Shown: positions 1-9,003, numbered from the stretch's first letter. The stretch: 58,612 nt of DNA from Thauera butanivorans NBRC 103042 (GCF_001591165.1 NZ_BCUG01000040.1:1-58612); one strand, 5' to 3'. The notes: a model not told the origin generated them from the sequence alone. A program made the numbers and translations.

Positions 1-4
1 AATT

Positions 5-569
5 GTTAGCACGCATCACGCAGCGTCCGCTTCCATTGTGACTGTCCGACTTTCCGCATGCCGGATAAAATGCTGCATTGATTCAGTACAGATCCGTATC
101 TGCTCTCCATACCTCAACCAGCTATCGACCTTCTTTCTCCCATGAAAGATGTTGTTCCTGAAGCGATACACGACTACAGAGACAAGGTAAATTGATTCAG
201 ATGGCGTGATATCTGAAATGTTTTTGGATAGCACTTGCTTAAACCGCTCAGTTACCTTCTGTGGAGTTTTGTCGTGCAGCAGATTTCTCAATCTCTCACT
301 ATCTTGGTATCTCTGGTGGAAATGGTTAGCGGCACTGGAGATCGTCTCATGCTCAAAACCCTCATCACTGATACGTTTAGAAAAATTGTATAGGTCAGTT
401 GCGCGAAGAAACCCTGTAAAGCACTTTGATTCGAAAATTGACCAAGCGATGAGGAAGTGCAAAGCATCTTTGTCGCGCAAGAAGCGCTCAACCTGAACTT
501 CAGGTTGTTTGAGCAAATCGGCGAGCCACTTGGTAAACGAATCCATGAGATAACCTTGTGCGCGCTAAC
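5..569 (-). mobile_element. Putative integron gene cassette (left end cut by window edge)
   Basis: Reading the minus strand, the unit begins GTTAGCGCGCACAA and ends TGATGCGTGCTAACAATT at the window edge. The two ends are complementary at 11 of 14 positions. In integron cassettes the first bases after the recombination point (TTRRRY) are complementary to the cassette's own inverse core, and AATT commonly follows the inverse core; both features are seen. The core bases deviate from the strict GTTRRRY consensus and no integrase is visible, so a MITE-like unit is an alternative. Chromosomal integrons are known in Thauera and Azoarcus. Confidence 0.35.
16..546 (-). CDS. HEPN-like small protein, possibly a gene-cassette ORF
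   Basis: A 176-residue protein I do not recognise as a named family. Near residue 132 it carries R-N-N-I-F-H, which fits the RNxxxH signature of HEPN domains; that fold includes RNases of toxin and defence systems. The rest is helical and charged, with no membrane segment. Base composition is visibly more AT-rich than everything to its right, suggesting transfer. The gene is bounded by an imperfect inverted repeat: GTTAGCACGCATCA (5-18, containing the stop codon) and TTGTGCGCGCTAAC (556-569, just upstream of the start). That is the arrangement expected of an integron cassette, but it could also be the ends of a small transposable unit. The start is the ATG at 546. A single HEPN motif does not establish RNase activity. 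Confidence 0.5.
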   Translation of the reverse strand: MDSFTKWLADLLKQPEVQVERFLRDKDALHFLIAWSIFESKCFTGFLRATDLYNFSKRISDEGFEHETISSAANHFHQRYQDSERLRNLLHDKTPQKVTERFKQVLSKNISDITPSESIYLVSVVVYRFRNNIFHGRKKVDSWLRYGEQIRICTESMQHFIRHAESRTVTMEADAA

Positions 570-585
570 TATTAGGAGACGACAA

Positions 586-613
586 ATGTCGGCGTAAGGA
601 TGTTATCCGACAT
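586..613. repeat. Short hairpin upstream of the HEPN-like gene
   Basis: ATGTCGG (586-592) pairs with CCGACAT (607-613) across a 14-nt loop. It lies 17 nt from the putative cassette boundary at 569 and could belong to an attC or attI recombination site or to the gene's leader. No poly-T follows, so it is probably not a terminator. Confidence 0.35.
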
Positions 614-848
614 CGAAAGATTCGAAAGAGGCCCTCGCATCATGTTGATTCCCTTCATTTGATGCATAAGTTTCACCGTCATGTTGTCGCCTAACATGTT
701 TGGCACGATCGTCGCCCGTGCCGTGCTTGTCCGATGTGCACTTACATCAAGCAGGATCACCCGCACACCAAGAAAGCACGGATCGTCCGCATCAAAAGAT
801 ACATTCTTCCCCACGGCAACCGCCATCCATACAACATGCCGTGTGTGA

Positions 849-986
849 CATGGGTCATACGAGCATGCTGATGGGAAGAAGAGTCTGCGGCTGCTTGCTA
901 TCGCCCGGAGCTTGTTCCCGACCAGCAACGTGGTGTTCGTCGCCATCAACGGCCTGGCGGGGCTGGTGCTGGCGACGGAGAAATGA
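849..986 (+). pseudogene. C-terminal protein remnant, possibly ECF41-type sigma factor
   Basis: An open stretch with no start codon runs from a stop at 846 to TGA at 984-986. Its last part reads like a real protein end, with FVAINGLAGLVLATE before the stop. This resembles the 'INGxPGxV' segment of the SnoaL-like C-terminal part of ECF41/SigJ-type sigma factors, from memory only. Nothing upstream completes the protein, so I read it as a truncated remnant. The surrounding stretch 570-848 holds no gene I can support on either strand. Confidence 0.25.
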
Positions 987-1019
987 AAAAGAGCCATGGT
1001 GCGACCCATGGCTCTTTTT
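986..1019. terminator. Bidirectional rho-independent terminator
   Basis: AAAAAGAGCCATGG (986-999) pairs perfectly with CCATGGCTCTTTTT (1006-1019) across a 6-nt loop, giving a U-run in both directions. It lies 34 nt beyond the stop of the cysteine desulfurase gene and ends the encapsulin operon. Confidence 0.9.
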
Positions 1020-1053
1020 CATTCCTTGCCCGGCGAGGTGCCGGGTGTGTGGC

Positions 1054-2967
1054 TCAGCGTGGTGCCGACGTTCTGCCCGATGCCAGCCGCTGCAGCACGG
1101 CCACCAGCGTGTCGACTTCGCCGCAGGTGTTGTAGAACGCCAGCGAGGGCCGCACCGTGGCTTCCACGCCGAAGCGGCGCAGGATGGGCTGGGCGCAGTG
1201 GTGGCCCGAGCGCACGGCGATGCCTTCCTCGTTGAGGGCGCGGCCGACTTCCTCGGTGGTGTAGCCGTTCAGCACGAAGGACAGCACGCTGGCCTTGTCC
1301 CTGGCGGTGCCGATCAGGCGGATGCCGGGGACGGTGAGCAGGCCGTGCGTCGCGTAGGCGAGCAGGTCGTGCTCGTAGCGCGCGATGTTCTCCATGCCGA
1401 TGCGCTCGACGTAGTCGATCGCCGCGCCCAGGCCGACGGCGTCGGCGATGTTGCCGGTGCCGGCCTCGAAGCGGGTCGGCGGGCCGTGGTAGATCGTCTT
1501 CTCGAAAGTGACGTCGGCGATCATGTTGCCGCCGCCCTGCCACGGCGGCATGTCCTCCAGCACTTCGCGCTTGCCATACACCGCGCCGATGCCGGTCGGG
1601 GCGAACACCTTGTGGCCGGAGAAGACGAAGAAGTCGGCGTCGATGTCCTGCACGTTCACCCGCATGTGCGACACCGACTGCGCGCCGTCGACCAGCGCCT
1701 TGGCGCCGGCCGCGTGGGCCATGGCGACGATCTCCTTGACCGGCACCACGGTGCCGAGCGCGTTCGACACCTGCGTCACGGCGACGATGCGGGTGCGCGC
1801 GTTGAGCAGCTTGCCGTACTCGTCGAGCAGCACCTGGCCGCTGTCGTCCACCGGGATCACCCGCAGCTTCGCGCCCTTGGCTGCGGCGAGCTGCTGCCAG
1901 GGCACGATGTTGGCGTGGTGTTCGAGGTGGGAGACGATGATCTCGTCGCCTTCGCCGACGTTCTGCGCGCCCCAGGTCTTGGCGATCAGGTTGATGCCTT
2001 CGGTGGCGCCGCGCACGAAGATGATCTCTTCCGCCGAGGCGGCGCCGAGGAAGCGCGCCACCTTGCTGCGCGCGCCTTCGTAGGCGTCGGTCGCGCGCGC
2101 GGCCAGTTCGTGCGCCGCGCGGTGGATGTTGGAGTTCTCGTGCTCGTAGAAGTACGCGAGCCGGTCGATGACCGCACGCGGCTTGTGCGTGGTGGCGGCG
2201 TTGTCGAGCCAGATCAGCTGCCGGCCATTGACGCGCTCCTGCAGGATGGGGAAGTCCCTGCGCACCGCGTTGACGTCGAAGGGCGGATGCGCGCTCGGTG
2301 CCACCGCCGGTGCCGGCTGTTCAGCCTCCGGGTCGAGGAAATAGAACGCCGGGCCGCTGGCCGGGGTGAGGGTGGATGTGGGGACCGGGCTGTGCCGCCC
2401 GACCTCGATGCCGCCGAGCAGGTGGTTCAGCTCCGCTTCGCCCGGCAGGCCGAACGAGCGCGCGGTGACGCGGTCTTCGCGGGGCAGGCCGGCGCTTTCC
2501 GCCTGCGACGGCCAGGCGCTGGCTTCGCCGAGGAAGTAGTAGGGCGAGGAGGGTGCGCCCGGCACGCTCGAAGCCTGCGGCGGCGCGATCGGCGGCAGCG
2601 CCGCGGCGTGGGCCTCGGGCACGCCGAGTACCGGGTTGGCCGCCCGGCCGAAAGCCGGGGCGGCATCGACGGCTTCGTCGGGCGCAGCAGCGGGCGTGCC
2701 CGGCAGTGGCGCCAGCGCAGGCGCGCGGTTGCCGAGCGCGATCTCGGTCTGCGGCGGTTGCGGCGGCGCGCCGAAGGGAAGCTGCGCGTCCGGCGCGCCG
2801 GTCGGCAGCAGGGCGAAGAACTCGCCCGCGAGCCGGCTCAGCAGCGCTTCCTCAGGTAGGCCCAGGCCCGCCGGCAGGCCGGAAGGCAGGCTCGGAGGTG
2901 GGCTCAGATGTGGGCCGCCGACGGCGGCCAGCCCCTCACTTGTAGGTATCGAGTGCGGAGTAGTCAT
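1054..2967 (-). CDS. SufS-like cysteine desulfurase, family 2A encapsulin cargo
   Basis: PLP enzyme of 637 residues that removes sulfur from L-cysteine as an enzyme-bound persulfide. Residues 230-637 are a complete SufS-type desulfurase with the PLP lysine in FSGHKVFAPTG (K453) and the catalytic cysteine in RSGHHCAQP (C591). Residues 1-229 are an added Pro/Ala-rich, low-complexity region absent from ordinary SufS. This is the layout of the cargo-loading domain of cysteine desulfurases packaged in family 2A encapsulins. It contains two similar aromatic motifs, PYYFLGE (about 142-148) and AFYFLDPE (about 207-214). I chose the ATG at 2967; an ATG 24 nt upstream is in frame, but either start overlaps the end of the shell gene, implying translational coupling. 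It is last in the operon, before the terminator at 986. Function is known for the family; packaging here is inferred from context. Confidence 0.92.
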   Translation of the reverse strand: MTTPHSIPTSEGLAAVGGPHLSPPPSLPSGLPAGLGLPEEALLSRLAGEFFALLPTGAPDAQLPFGAPPQPPQTEIALGNRAPALAPLPGTPAAAPDEAVDAAPAFGRAANPVLGVPEAHAAALPPIAPPQASSVPGAPSSPYYFLGEASAWPSQAESAGLPREDRVTARSFGLPGEAELNHLLGGIEVGRHSPVPTSTLTPASGPAFYFLDPEAEQPAPAVAPSAHPPFDVNAVRRDFPILQERVNGRQLIWLDNAATTHKPRAVIDRLAYFYEHENSNIHRAAHELAARATDAYEGARSKVARFLGAASAEEIIFVRGATEGINLIAKTWGAQNVGEGDEIIVSHLEHHANIVPWQQLAAAKGAKLRVIPVDDSGQVLLDEYGKLLNARTRIVAVTQVSNALGTVVPVKEIVAMAHAAGAKALVDGAQSVSHMRVNVQDIDADFFVFSGHKVFAPTGIGAVYGKREVLEDMPPWQGGGNMIADVTFEKTIYHGPPTRFEAGTGNIADAVGLGAAIDYVERIGMENIARYEHDLLAYATHGLLTVPGIRLIGTARDKASVLSFVLNGYTTEEVGRALNEEGIAVRSGHHCAQPILRRFGVEATVRPSLAFYNTCGEVDTLVAVLQRLASGRTSAPR

Positions 2968-3874
2968 GGTACTTGCCCACTTCAACGTCATCGAGCACGG
3001 CCAGGGCGTCGTCGGAATGGACCACCAGCGAGCAGTACAGCGAGATCAGGTAGGAGGCGATCGCGTTGCGGCTGATGCCCATGAAGCGCACCGACAGGCC
3101 CGGCCCCTGTTCGCCGGCGACGCCGGGCTGGAACAGGCCCGACACGCCCTGGCGCTTCTGGCCGACGCGCAGCAGCAGGATCTTGGTCTTGCCGTCCTCG
3201 ACCGGCACCTTGTCCGACGGCACCAGCGGGATGCCGCGCCAGGTCAGGAACTGCGAGCCGAACAGCGATACCGTCGGGGGCGGCACGCCGCGGCGGGTGC
3301 ATTCGCGGCCGAAGGCGGCGATGCCGAGCGGGTGGGTGAGGAAGAAGGCGGGTTCTTTCCAGACCTTGGTCAGCAGATCGTCGAGATCGTCCGGCGTCGG
3401 CGCGCCGGTCAGCGTCGAGATGCGCTGCTCGTCGGCGATGTTGGCCAGCAGGCCGTAGTCCGGGTTGCTGATCAGCTCGGACTCCTGGCGCTCCTTGACC
3501 GTCTCGATGGTCAGGCGCAGCTGTTCCTTGATCTGGTCGTGCGGGCTGCTGTAGAGGTCAGAGATGCGGGTATGGACGTCCAGCACCGTGGTGACGGCGT
3601 TGAGGAAGTACTCGCGCGGCTGGTCCTCGTAATCAACGAAGATCTCCGGCAGATCGCCTTCGTCCTCGCGCTGCGAGCAGGACACGCGCACGTCCTGCGG
3701 GTTCTTGACCTTGTTCAGGCGGTAGATGCCGGCCTCGACCGGCAGCCACTCCAGGAAGTGCACCAGCCAGCGCGGCGTGATGGTGGAAAGCTGCGGAACG
3801 GTCTTGGTGGCGTTGGCGAGCTGGCGGGCCGCCGTGTCGCCCAGTGCGTGATGCACCCTTTCTTGTACTGCCAT
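2936..3874 (-). CDS. srpI: Family 2A encapsulin shell protein (SrpI type)
   Basis: A 312-residue HK97-fold shell protein, the usual length for family 2A encapsulins, which self-assemble into icosahedral nanocompartments. It begins MAVQERVHHALGD after AGGAG six nt upstream of the ATG at 3874; an upstream in-frame ATG lacks such a site. Recognition rests on whole-protein similarity (for example TPRWLVHFLEWLPVEAGIYR and the C-terminal VGKYHDYSALDTYK) and on the diagnostic neighbours: cysteine desulfurase immediately downstream, with rhodanese, CysK and CysE upstream. Family 2A shells with desulfurase cargo are reported to store elemental sulfur. Whether this one does so in vivo is inference. Confidence 0.92.
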   Translation of the reverse strand: MAVQERVHHALGDTAARQLANATKTVPQLSTITPRWLVHFLEWLPVEAGIYRLNKVKNPQDVRVSCSQREDEGDLPEIFVDYEDQPREYFLNAVTTVLDVHTRISDLYSSPHDQIKEQLRLTIETVKERQESELISNPDYGLLANIADEQRISTLTGAPTPDDLDDLLTKVWKEPAFFLTHPLGIAAFGRECTRRGVPPPTVSLFGSQFLTWRGIPLVPSDKVPVEDGKTKILLLRVGQKRQGVSGLFQPGVAGEQGPGLSVRFMGISRNAIASYLISLYCSLVVHSDDALAVLDDVEVGKYHDYSALDTYK

Positions 3875-3975
3875 GGTCGACTCCTGTCTGTCAGAAAGCA
3901 TATGGGATGGAAAGCGGGACGCGCCAAGTGTCCTGCCCCGGGCGGGGCGGCCTCAACCGGCTATCGCCATCAAAT

Positions 3976-4215
3976 TCAGGCGCGGTATGCGCCGGAGGGG
4001 TCGTGCTCGCAGACTGCGATCAGCGCCGACAGCGGGGTTTGCAGCGCGGTGGCGAGCTTCTGGGCCGTCAGCAGCGAAGGCGTCACGTCGCCGCGCTCGA
4101 TCTCGCCGATGTAGCTGCGGTCGAGGTCGGCCAGTTCGGCCAGGCGCTCCTGCGACCAGCGCTGGCGCTGGCGCAGGCTGCGGACGACCGGGCCGAAATT
4201 AGATGTTGGCCCTAT
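3976..4215 (-). CDS. Small XRE-family DNA-binding protein without a canonical start
   Basis: A 79-residue reading frame encodes a textbook HTH_XRE/Cro-CI domain: SQERLAELADLDRSYIGEIERG followed by TPSLLTAQKLATALQTPL. It lies between cysE and the encapsulin gene and overlaps the cysE stop (4199). No ATG, GTG or TTG exists in frame upstream of the HTH core. The best-placed initiator is ATA at 4215, preceded by GGAGG with six nt spacing, so this looks like an ATG-to-ATA change, a rare AUA start, or a frameshift fusion to CysE through the G-rich run just upstream. If expressed, it could regulate the sulfur operon. A mutated, dying gene is equally possible. Confidence 0.7.
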   Translation of the reverse strand: MGPTSNFGPVVRSLRQRQRWSQERLAELADLDRSYIGEIERGDVTPSLLTAQKLATALQTPLSALIAVCEHDPSGAYRA

Positions 4216-5175
4216 CCCGCCCCTCCAGCCGTTCGTGGTGCAGGCCGGCCTGGGTCACGTTGCTGCCCGGCGGCACGCTGCGCGTCAGCCACACGTTGCC
4301 GCCGATGCTCGATCCGCGCCCGATCGTGATGCGGCCGAGCACGGTGGCGCCGGCGTAGATCACGACGTCGTCCTCGACGATCGGGTGGCGGGCGCCGCCC
4401 TTGGCGAGGTGGCCGTCGCTATCGACGTCGAAGCGCCGGGCGCCGAGCGTGACCGCCTGGTACAGGCGGACGCGCTGGCCGATCACCGCGGTCTCGCCGA
4501 TGACCACGCCGGTGCCGTGGTCGATGAAGAAGCCGGCGCCGATCTGCGCGCCGGGGTGGATGTCGATGCCGGTGTCCGAGTGCGCGAGCTCGGCCAGGAT
4601 GCGTGCCACCAGCGGCACGCCGAGCTCGTACAGCGCATGGGCGAGGCGGTGGTGGATGACCGCCAGCACGCCGGGGTAGCACAGCAGCACTTCGTCCACG
4701 CTGCGTGCGGCGGGGTCGCCCTCGAAGGCGGCAATCACGTCGGCGTCGAGCAGTGTGCGCAGCGCCGGCAGGCCGGCGGCGAAGCTGCGCACGATGCCGG
4801 CGGCGCGCTCATCGACCTGGGGCGCGAGCGTTTCGTCGTGGCGCGCCTGGTATGCCAGTTCGAGCCGCACCTGGGCCAGCAGGCCGGTGAGGGCGCGGTC
4901 CAGGGTGTGGCCGACGTAGAAATCCTCGCCTTCGACGTGCAGGTCCGGCGGCCCGAGCCGCATCGGGAACAGCGCGCCGCACAAGTCGGTGGCGATGCCG
5001 CGCAGCGCGTCGCGCGACGGAAACTCGCGCGCGCCGCCCTCGCCGCCGCGCTTGCGCAGTGCGCGCCAGAGGTCCCGCGCCTCGTGCAGGCCGGCGACGA
5101 TGCCCCGCAAATCGAGATGGGGTATCGAAGAGGGCGCTGCCGCCGACAGCGGCGCGAGGCTTGCGGGACGGTCGC

Positions 5176-5179
<4 letters not shown>
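4199..5179 (-). CDS. cysE: Serine O-acetyltransferase
   Basis: Makes O-acetylserine from serine and acetyl-CoA, the substrate of CysK in cysteine synthesis. The 326-residue protein has an N-terminal helical SAT domain and a C-terminal left-handed beta-helix with hexapeptide repeats, including [19 protein letters not shown] and [19 protein letters not shown]. Start is GTG at 5179, overlapping the cysK stop (GTGA), so the two are translationally coupled. Together with CysK and the encapsulin/desulfurase pair it suggests that cysteine made here feeds sulfur into the compartment. Confidence 0.92.
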
Positions 5180-6153
<974 letters not shown>

Positions 6154-6177
6154 GATGTGACTCCTGTTTCCGTGTGA

Positions 6178-6675
6178 TTAGTCCTGGGCCCAGGGCAGGC
6201 CGGCGTGTCGCCAGCCGTTGAAGGAGCCACGGCGCTGCTGGTCGTCCAGGTCGCCCTCGAAGCCTTCGCGGATGTTGAACACATGCTTGAAGCCTGCCCT
6301 TGCGGCGGCCTCGGCCGCCTGGGCCGAGCGCTTGCCGCTGCGACACAGTAGCAGCACGACCGCGTCCTTGCCGGTCTTGCTTTCCAGGTCGCGGACGAAG
6401 CGCGGATTACGCGTCAGCGAGGTGCCGGTGGCCCAGGGCACGAACAGGGATTCCGGTACGTGGCCGACGAACTTGCGTTCCTCGCCGCTGCGCACGTCCA
6501 CCAGTACGGCTTCGCCGGCCGACACAAGTTCCCAAGCCTCGGTCGGCGTCACGCCGCCGGCGTAGGGCAGGCCTTCGTCGGCCGCGTGTGCCAGGGCGCG
6601 CTCGAGAATCGGGTGGAGCGGCGCCTGCTGCGAGGCGGCGGGGGTGGTGGGTGCTGCGCTTACGCTGATGGCCAT
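6178..6675 (-). CDS. Rhodanese-domain sulfurtransferase
   Basis: A 165-residue single rhodanese domain that moves sulfane sulfur through a cysteine persulfide. The active-site loop is LLCRSGKRS (Cys about residue 110), preceded by VDVRSGEE. It has a 45-residue N-terminal extension but no clear signal peptide, so it is probably cytoplasmic. It is the first gene of the encapsulin operon, with a strong AGGAGGAAGGAAG leader before the ATG. It could carry sulfur released by the encapsulated desulfurase; that is inference from context. Confidence 0.92.
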   Translation of the reverse strand: MAISVSAAPTTPAASQQAPLHPILERALAHAADEGLPYAGGVTPTEAWELVSAGEAVLVDVRSGEERKFVGHVPESLFVPWATGTSLTRNPRFVRDLESKTGKDAVVLLLCRSGKRSAQAAEAAARAGFKHVFNIREGFEGDLDDQQRRGSFNGWRHAGLPWAQD

Positions 6676-6775
6676 CTTCCTTCCTCCTGTGTCTTCGGGC
6701 GTTTTTGCCCTGCGTCGATATGCGCAAACCTTACGCTTGCCCCGCCTGCATCCGAACCAACAAAAATTCCAATGG

Positions 6776-6800
6776 ATTCCCGTGCGGGGAATAAGAATCC
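6776..6800. promoter_or_regulatory. Candidate sulfur-control site upstream of the encapsulin operon
   Basis: An inverted repeat ATTCCC (6776-6781) / GGGAAT (6787-6792) is followed by GGAATAAGAATCC (6788-6800). The latter nearly repeats a 14-mer in the sbp promoter region (GGAATAAGCAATCC, minus strand 8860-8873). It lies 100-125 nt upstream of the rhodanese start. A CysB-type regulator is a plausible binder but is not shown. Confidence 0.4.
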
Positions 6801-6840
6801 AGCGCTCCCGCCAGCCGGATGGCGGGCATGTGGTCGAGTT

Positions 6841-7524
6841 CTATGGCCGGCTCGCTACGCGGGCCTCGCCGTTGATCAGGCGCCGGGTCTGGTGGCGCAG
6901 CCGGGCCAGTGCGCCGGTGCGTCCGCGCCGGCCTTCCTTGCGCGACGCGATCACGCCGAGCGGGGTGTCGGCGGCCGCGCGCAGCTGCGCCAGCAACTCG
7001 AGCGCCTGCGGCCATGGCCCGTGGCCGGAGTCGGTATTGATGTGGCCGGCGTCGCCGACGTCGATCAGGCGGCTGCCCCAGCGCTCGGCCCAGGCGCGGG
7101 CGGCGGGCATCCTGAGCCAGGGATCGCTGCGGCTGGCGACGAGGATGCTGGGACAGTCGAACGCGGTGCGCGGCAGGTAGTCGGCCAGGCTCTGGCCCTG
7201 CCCGGCGTCGTGGCGCAGGCCGAGCGGATCGAAGCGTTCCGGGTCGGCGGGCGCCACCAGCAGCAGCCCGGCCACTTTCTGTGGCCGGTCCGCCGCGGCG
7301 ACGACGCTGGCGAGGCAGCCGAAGCTGTGCGCCACGATCCATACCGCGCCGGCGGCGTCGTCGATCTCGCGCCTGACCTCGCCGGCCCAGCGCGCCAGCA
7401 GCGGGTCTTCCCAGTCGATGCCGCCGACGCGGCGCGCGTCCGGCAGCTCGCCTTCGAGCCAGGTCTGCCAGTGCCCGGCGCCGCTGCCGTGGTAGCCGGG
7501 TACGGTCAGTATCGTGTGGCGCAC
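6841..7524 (-). CDS. RBBP9/YdeN-family serine hydrolase
   Basis: A 227-residue alpha/beta hydrolase of the small RBBP9/YdeN group. The nucleophile is in AHSFGCLAS (Ser about residue 67), and the histidine is in DAGHINTDSGHGPWP (about 160-165), a hallmark of this family. No signal peptide. It begins 7 nt after the stop of the Mop gene, so it is in one unit with sbp and mop. Substrate unknown; the basic C-terminus is longer than usual. Homologues often sit beside sulfate or sulfonate uptake genes, which fits here. Confidence 0.85.
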   Translation of the reverse strand: MRHTILTVPGYHGSGAGHWQTWLEGELPDARRVGGIDWEDPLLARWAGEVRREIDDAAGAVWIVAHSFGCLASVVAAADRPQKVAGLLLVAPADPERFDPLGLRHDAGQGQSLADYLPRTAFDCPSILVASRSDPWLRMPAARAWAERWGSRLIDVGDAGHINTDSGHGPWPQALELLAQLRAAADTPLGVIASRKEGRRGRTGALARLRHQTRRLINGEARVASRP

Positions 7525-7531
7525 GGTGGGC

Positions 7532-7747
7532 TCAGAGCGTCGCGATCGACACTTCGGTGGATTTGACCAGCGCGACGACTTCGGAGCCGGGCTTCAGCCC
7601 CAGCTCGTCCACCGAGCGCGTGGTGATCACCGAGGTGACGATGCCCGAAGGCGTCTCGACGTCGACTTCGCTGACGACGTCGCCGCGGATGATTTCCTTC
7701 ACCCGCCCGCGGAACTGGTTGCGGACGTTGATTGCCTGGATTGCCAT
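7532..7747 (-). CDS. Molybdopterin-binding (Mop/TOBE) protein
   Basis: A 71-residue single Mop domain (NQFRGRVKEIIRGDVVSEVDVE), a small beta-barrel that oligomerises and binds molybdate or similar oxyanions. Start chosen at 7747 (MAIQAINVRNQF) because GGGAGG lies in front of it, rather than an earlier in-frame start. It lies 14 nt after sbp. Its pairing with a sulfate-binding protein suggests oxyanion homeostasis; the ligand is not evident. Confidence 0.9.
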   Translation of the reverse strand: MAIQAINVRNQFRGRVKEIIRGDVVSEVDVETPSGIVTSVITTRSVDELGLKPGSEVVALVKSTEVSIATL

Positions 7748-7761
7748 GGCGGGCCTCCCGA

Positions 7762-8781
7762 TCACTTGGCGTAGAGCTGGTCGAACACGCCGCCGTCGGC
7801 GAAGTGCTTCTTCTGCGCCGCCTGCCAGCCGCCGAGGTCGTCGATGGTGACCAGCTTGACTTCGGGGAAGCGGGCGACGTCGGCCGGATCGGCATGTTCC
7901 GGCGCGGACGGCCGGTAGTAGTGCTTGGCGGCGATCTTCTGGCCGACCGGCGAATACAGGTATTCCAGGTAGGCCTGGGCGACCTTGGTGGTGCCGCGCT
8001 TGTCGGCGACGCCATCGACCACGGTGACCGGCGGTTCGGCGAGGATCGAGATCGAGGGCACGACGATCTCGAACTTGTCCGGGCCGAGTTCGTTGATCGA
8101 CAGGAAGGCCTCGTTCTCCCAGGCCAGCAGCACGTCGCCGATGCCGCGCTGGACGAAGGTGTTGGTCGAACCGCGCGCGCCCGAATCCAGCACCGGCACG
8201 TGCTTCAGCAACTGGCCGACGAATTCCTTGGCGCTGTCTTCGTTGCCGCCCGGCTGCTGCAGCGCGTAGGCCCAGGCGGCGAGGTAGTTCCAGCGCGCGC
8301 CGCCCGAGGTCTTCGGGTTGGGCGTGATGACTTCGATGCCGGGCTTCACCAGGTCGCCCCAGTCTTTGATGCCTTTCGGGTTGCCCTTGCGCACCAGGAA
8401 GACGATGGTCGAGGTGTAGGGCGAGCTGTTGTGCGCCAGGCGCTTCTGCCAGTCGGCGGGGAGCTTGCCGGTCTGTTCGGCGATGGCGTCGATGTCGTAG
8501 GCCAGCGCCAGCGTGACGACGTCCGCTTCCAGGCCGTCGATGACCGCGCGCGCCTGCTTGCCGGCGCCGCCGTGGGATTGCTTGATGGTGAGGGTTTCGC
8601 CGGTCTGCGCCTTCCAGTGCTTGATGAACTCGGGGTTGAACTCCTGGTAGAGCTCGCGCGTCGGGTCGTAGGACACGTTGAGCAGCGTGGTCTGCGCCTG
8701 GGCAGTGCCGGCGAAGCTGGCGGCGAGCGCCAGGGCGATCAGGCCGCGGCGAACGGGATTGAAGCTGGGATTGAAGGCCAT
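7762..8781 (-). CDS. sbp: Periplasmic sulfate-binding protein
   Basis: A 339-residue substrate-binding protein for sulfate/thiosulfate ABC uptake. A Sec signal peptide ends near residue 29 (FAGTAQA-QT). Family motifs include [28 protein letters not shown] and [21 protein letters not shown]. No permease (CysT/CysW) or ATPase (CysA) gene follows, so it must work with a transporter encoded elsewhere. Its position next to the encapsulin sulfur operon suggests shared sulfur control. Confidence 0.95.
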   Translation of the reverse strand: MAFNPSFNPVRRGLIALALAASFAGTAQAQTTLLNVSYDPTRELYQEFNPEFIKHWKAQTGETLTIKQSHGGAGKQARAVIDGLEADVVTLALAYDIDAIAEQTGKLPADWQKRLAHNSSPYTSTIVFLVRKGNPKGIKDWGDLVKPGIEVITPNPKTSGGARWNYLAAWAYALQQPGGNEDSAKEFVGQLLKHVPVLDSGARGSTNTFVQRGIGDVLLAWENEAFLSINELGPDKFEIVVPSISILAEPPVTVVDGVADKRGTTKVAQAYLEYLYSPVGQKIAAKHYYRPSAPEHADPADVARFPEVKLVTIDDLGGWQAAQKKHFADGGVFDQLYAK

Positions 8782-8841
8782 CGGTGTTTCTCCATGTAGT
8801 GATGATTGCGATGGCGGAAATCTAGTCTTCCTGCTTCATAA

Positions 8842-8873
8842 CCTGAACTTAGAAAAAACGGATTGCTTATTCC
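8842..8873 (-). promoter_or_regulatory. Likely sbp promoter region with shared sulfur element
   Basis: On the minus strand GGAATAAGCAATCC (8873-8860) is followed by an AT-rich tract of about 15 nt, upstream of sbp. The 14-mer differs by one inserted base from GGAATAAGAATCC upstream of the encapsulin operon. CysB regulation is a guess from gene function. Confidence 0.35.
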
Positions 8874-9003
8874 GTTTCTGTGGAAATGGCTCGAAGCGCC
8901 GTCTCCGGTGCTGTGGCGCTTCTGTAACAGTGTCATTTTCTTGCGTCGGAAAACGCATAATTGCGGCGATGCAATATCGATTCGTCCCGCCCTGCACCCT
9001 GAC

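Noticed and set aside
700-2859. 719-residue plus-strand frame over the desulfurase gene
   Set aside because: Low-complexity antisense of the cysteine desulfurase; it crosses the strong terminator and has no recognisable domain.
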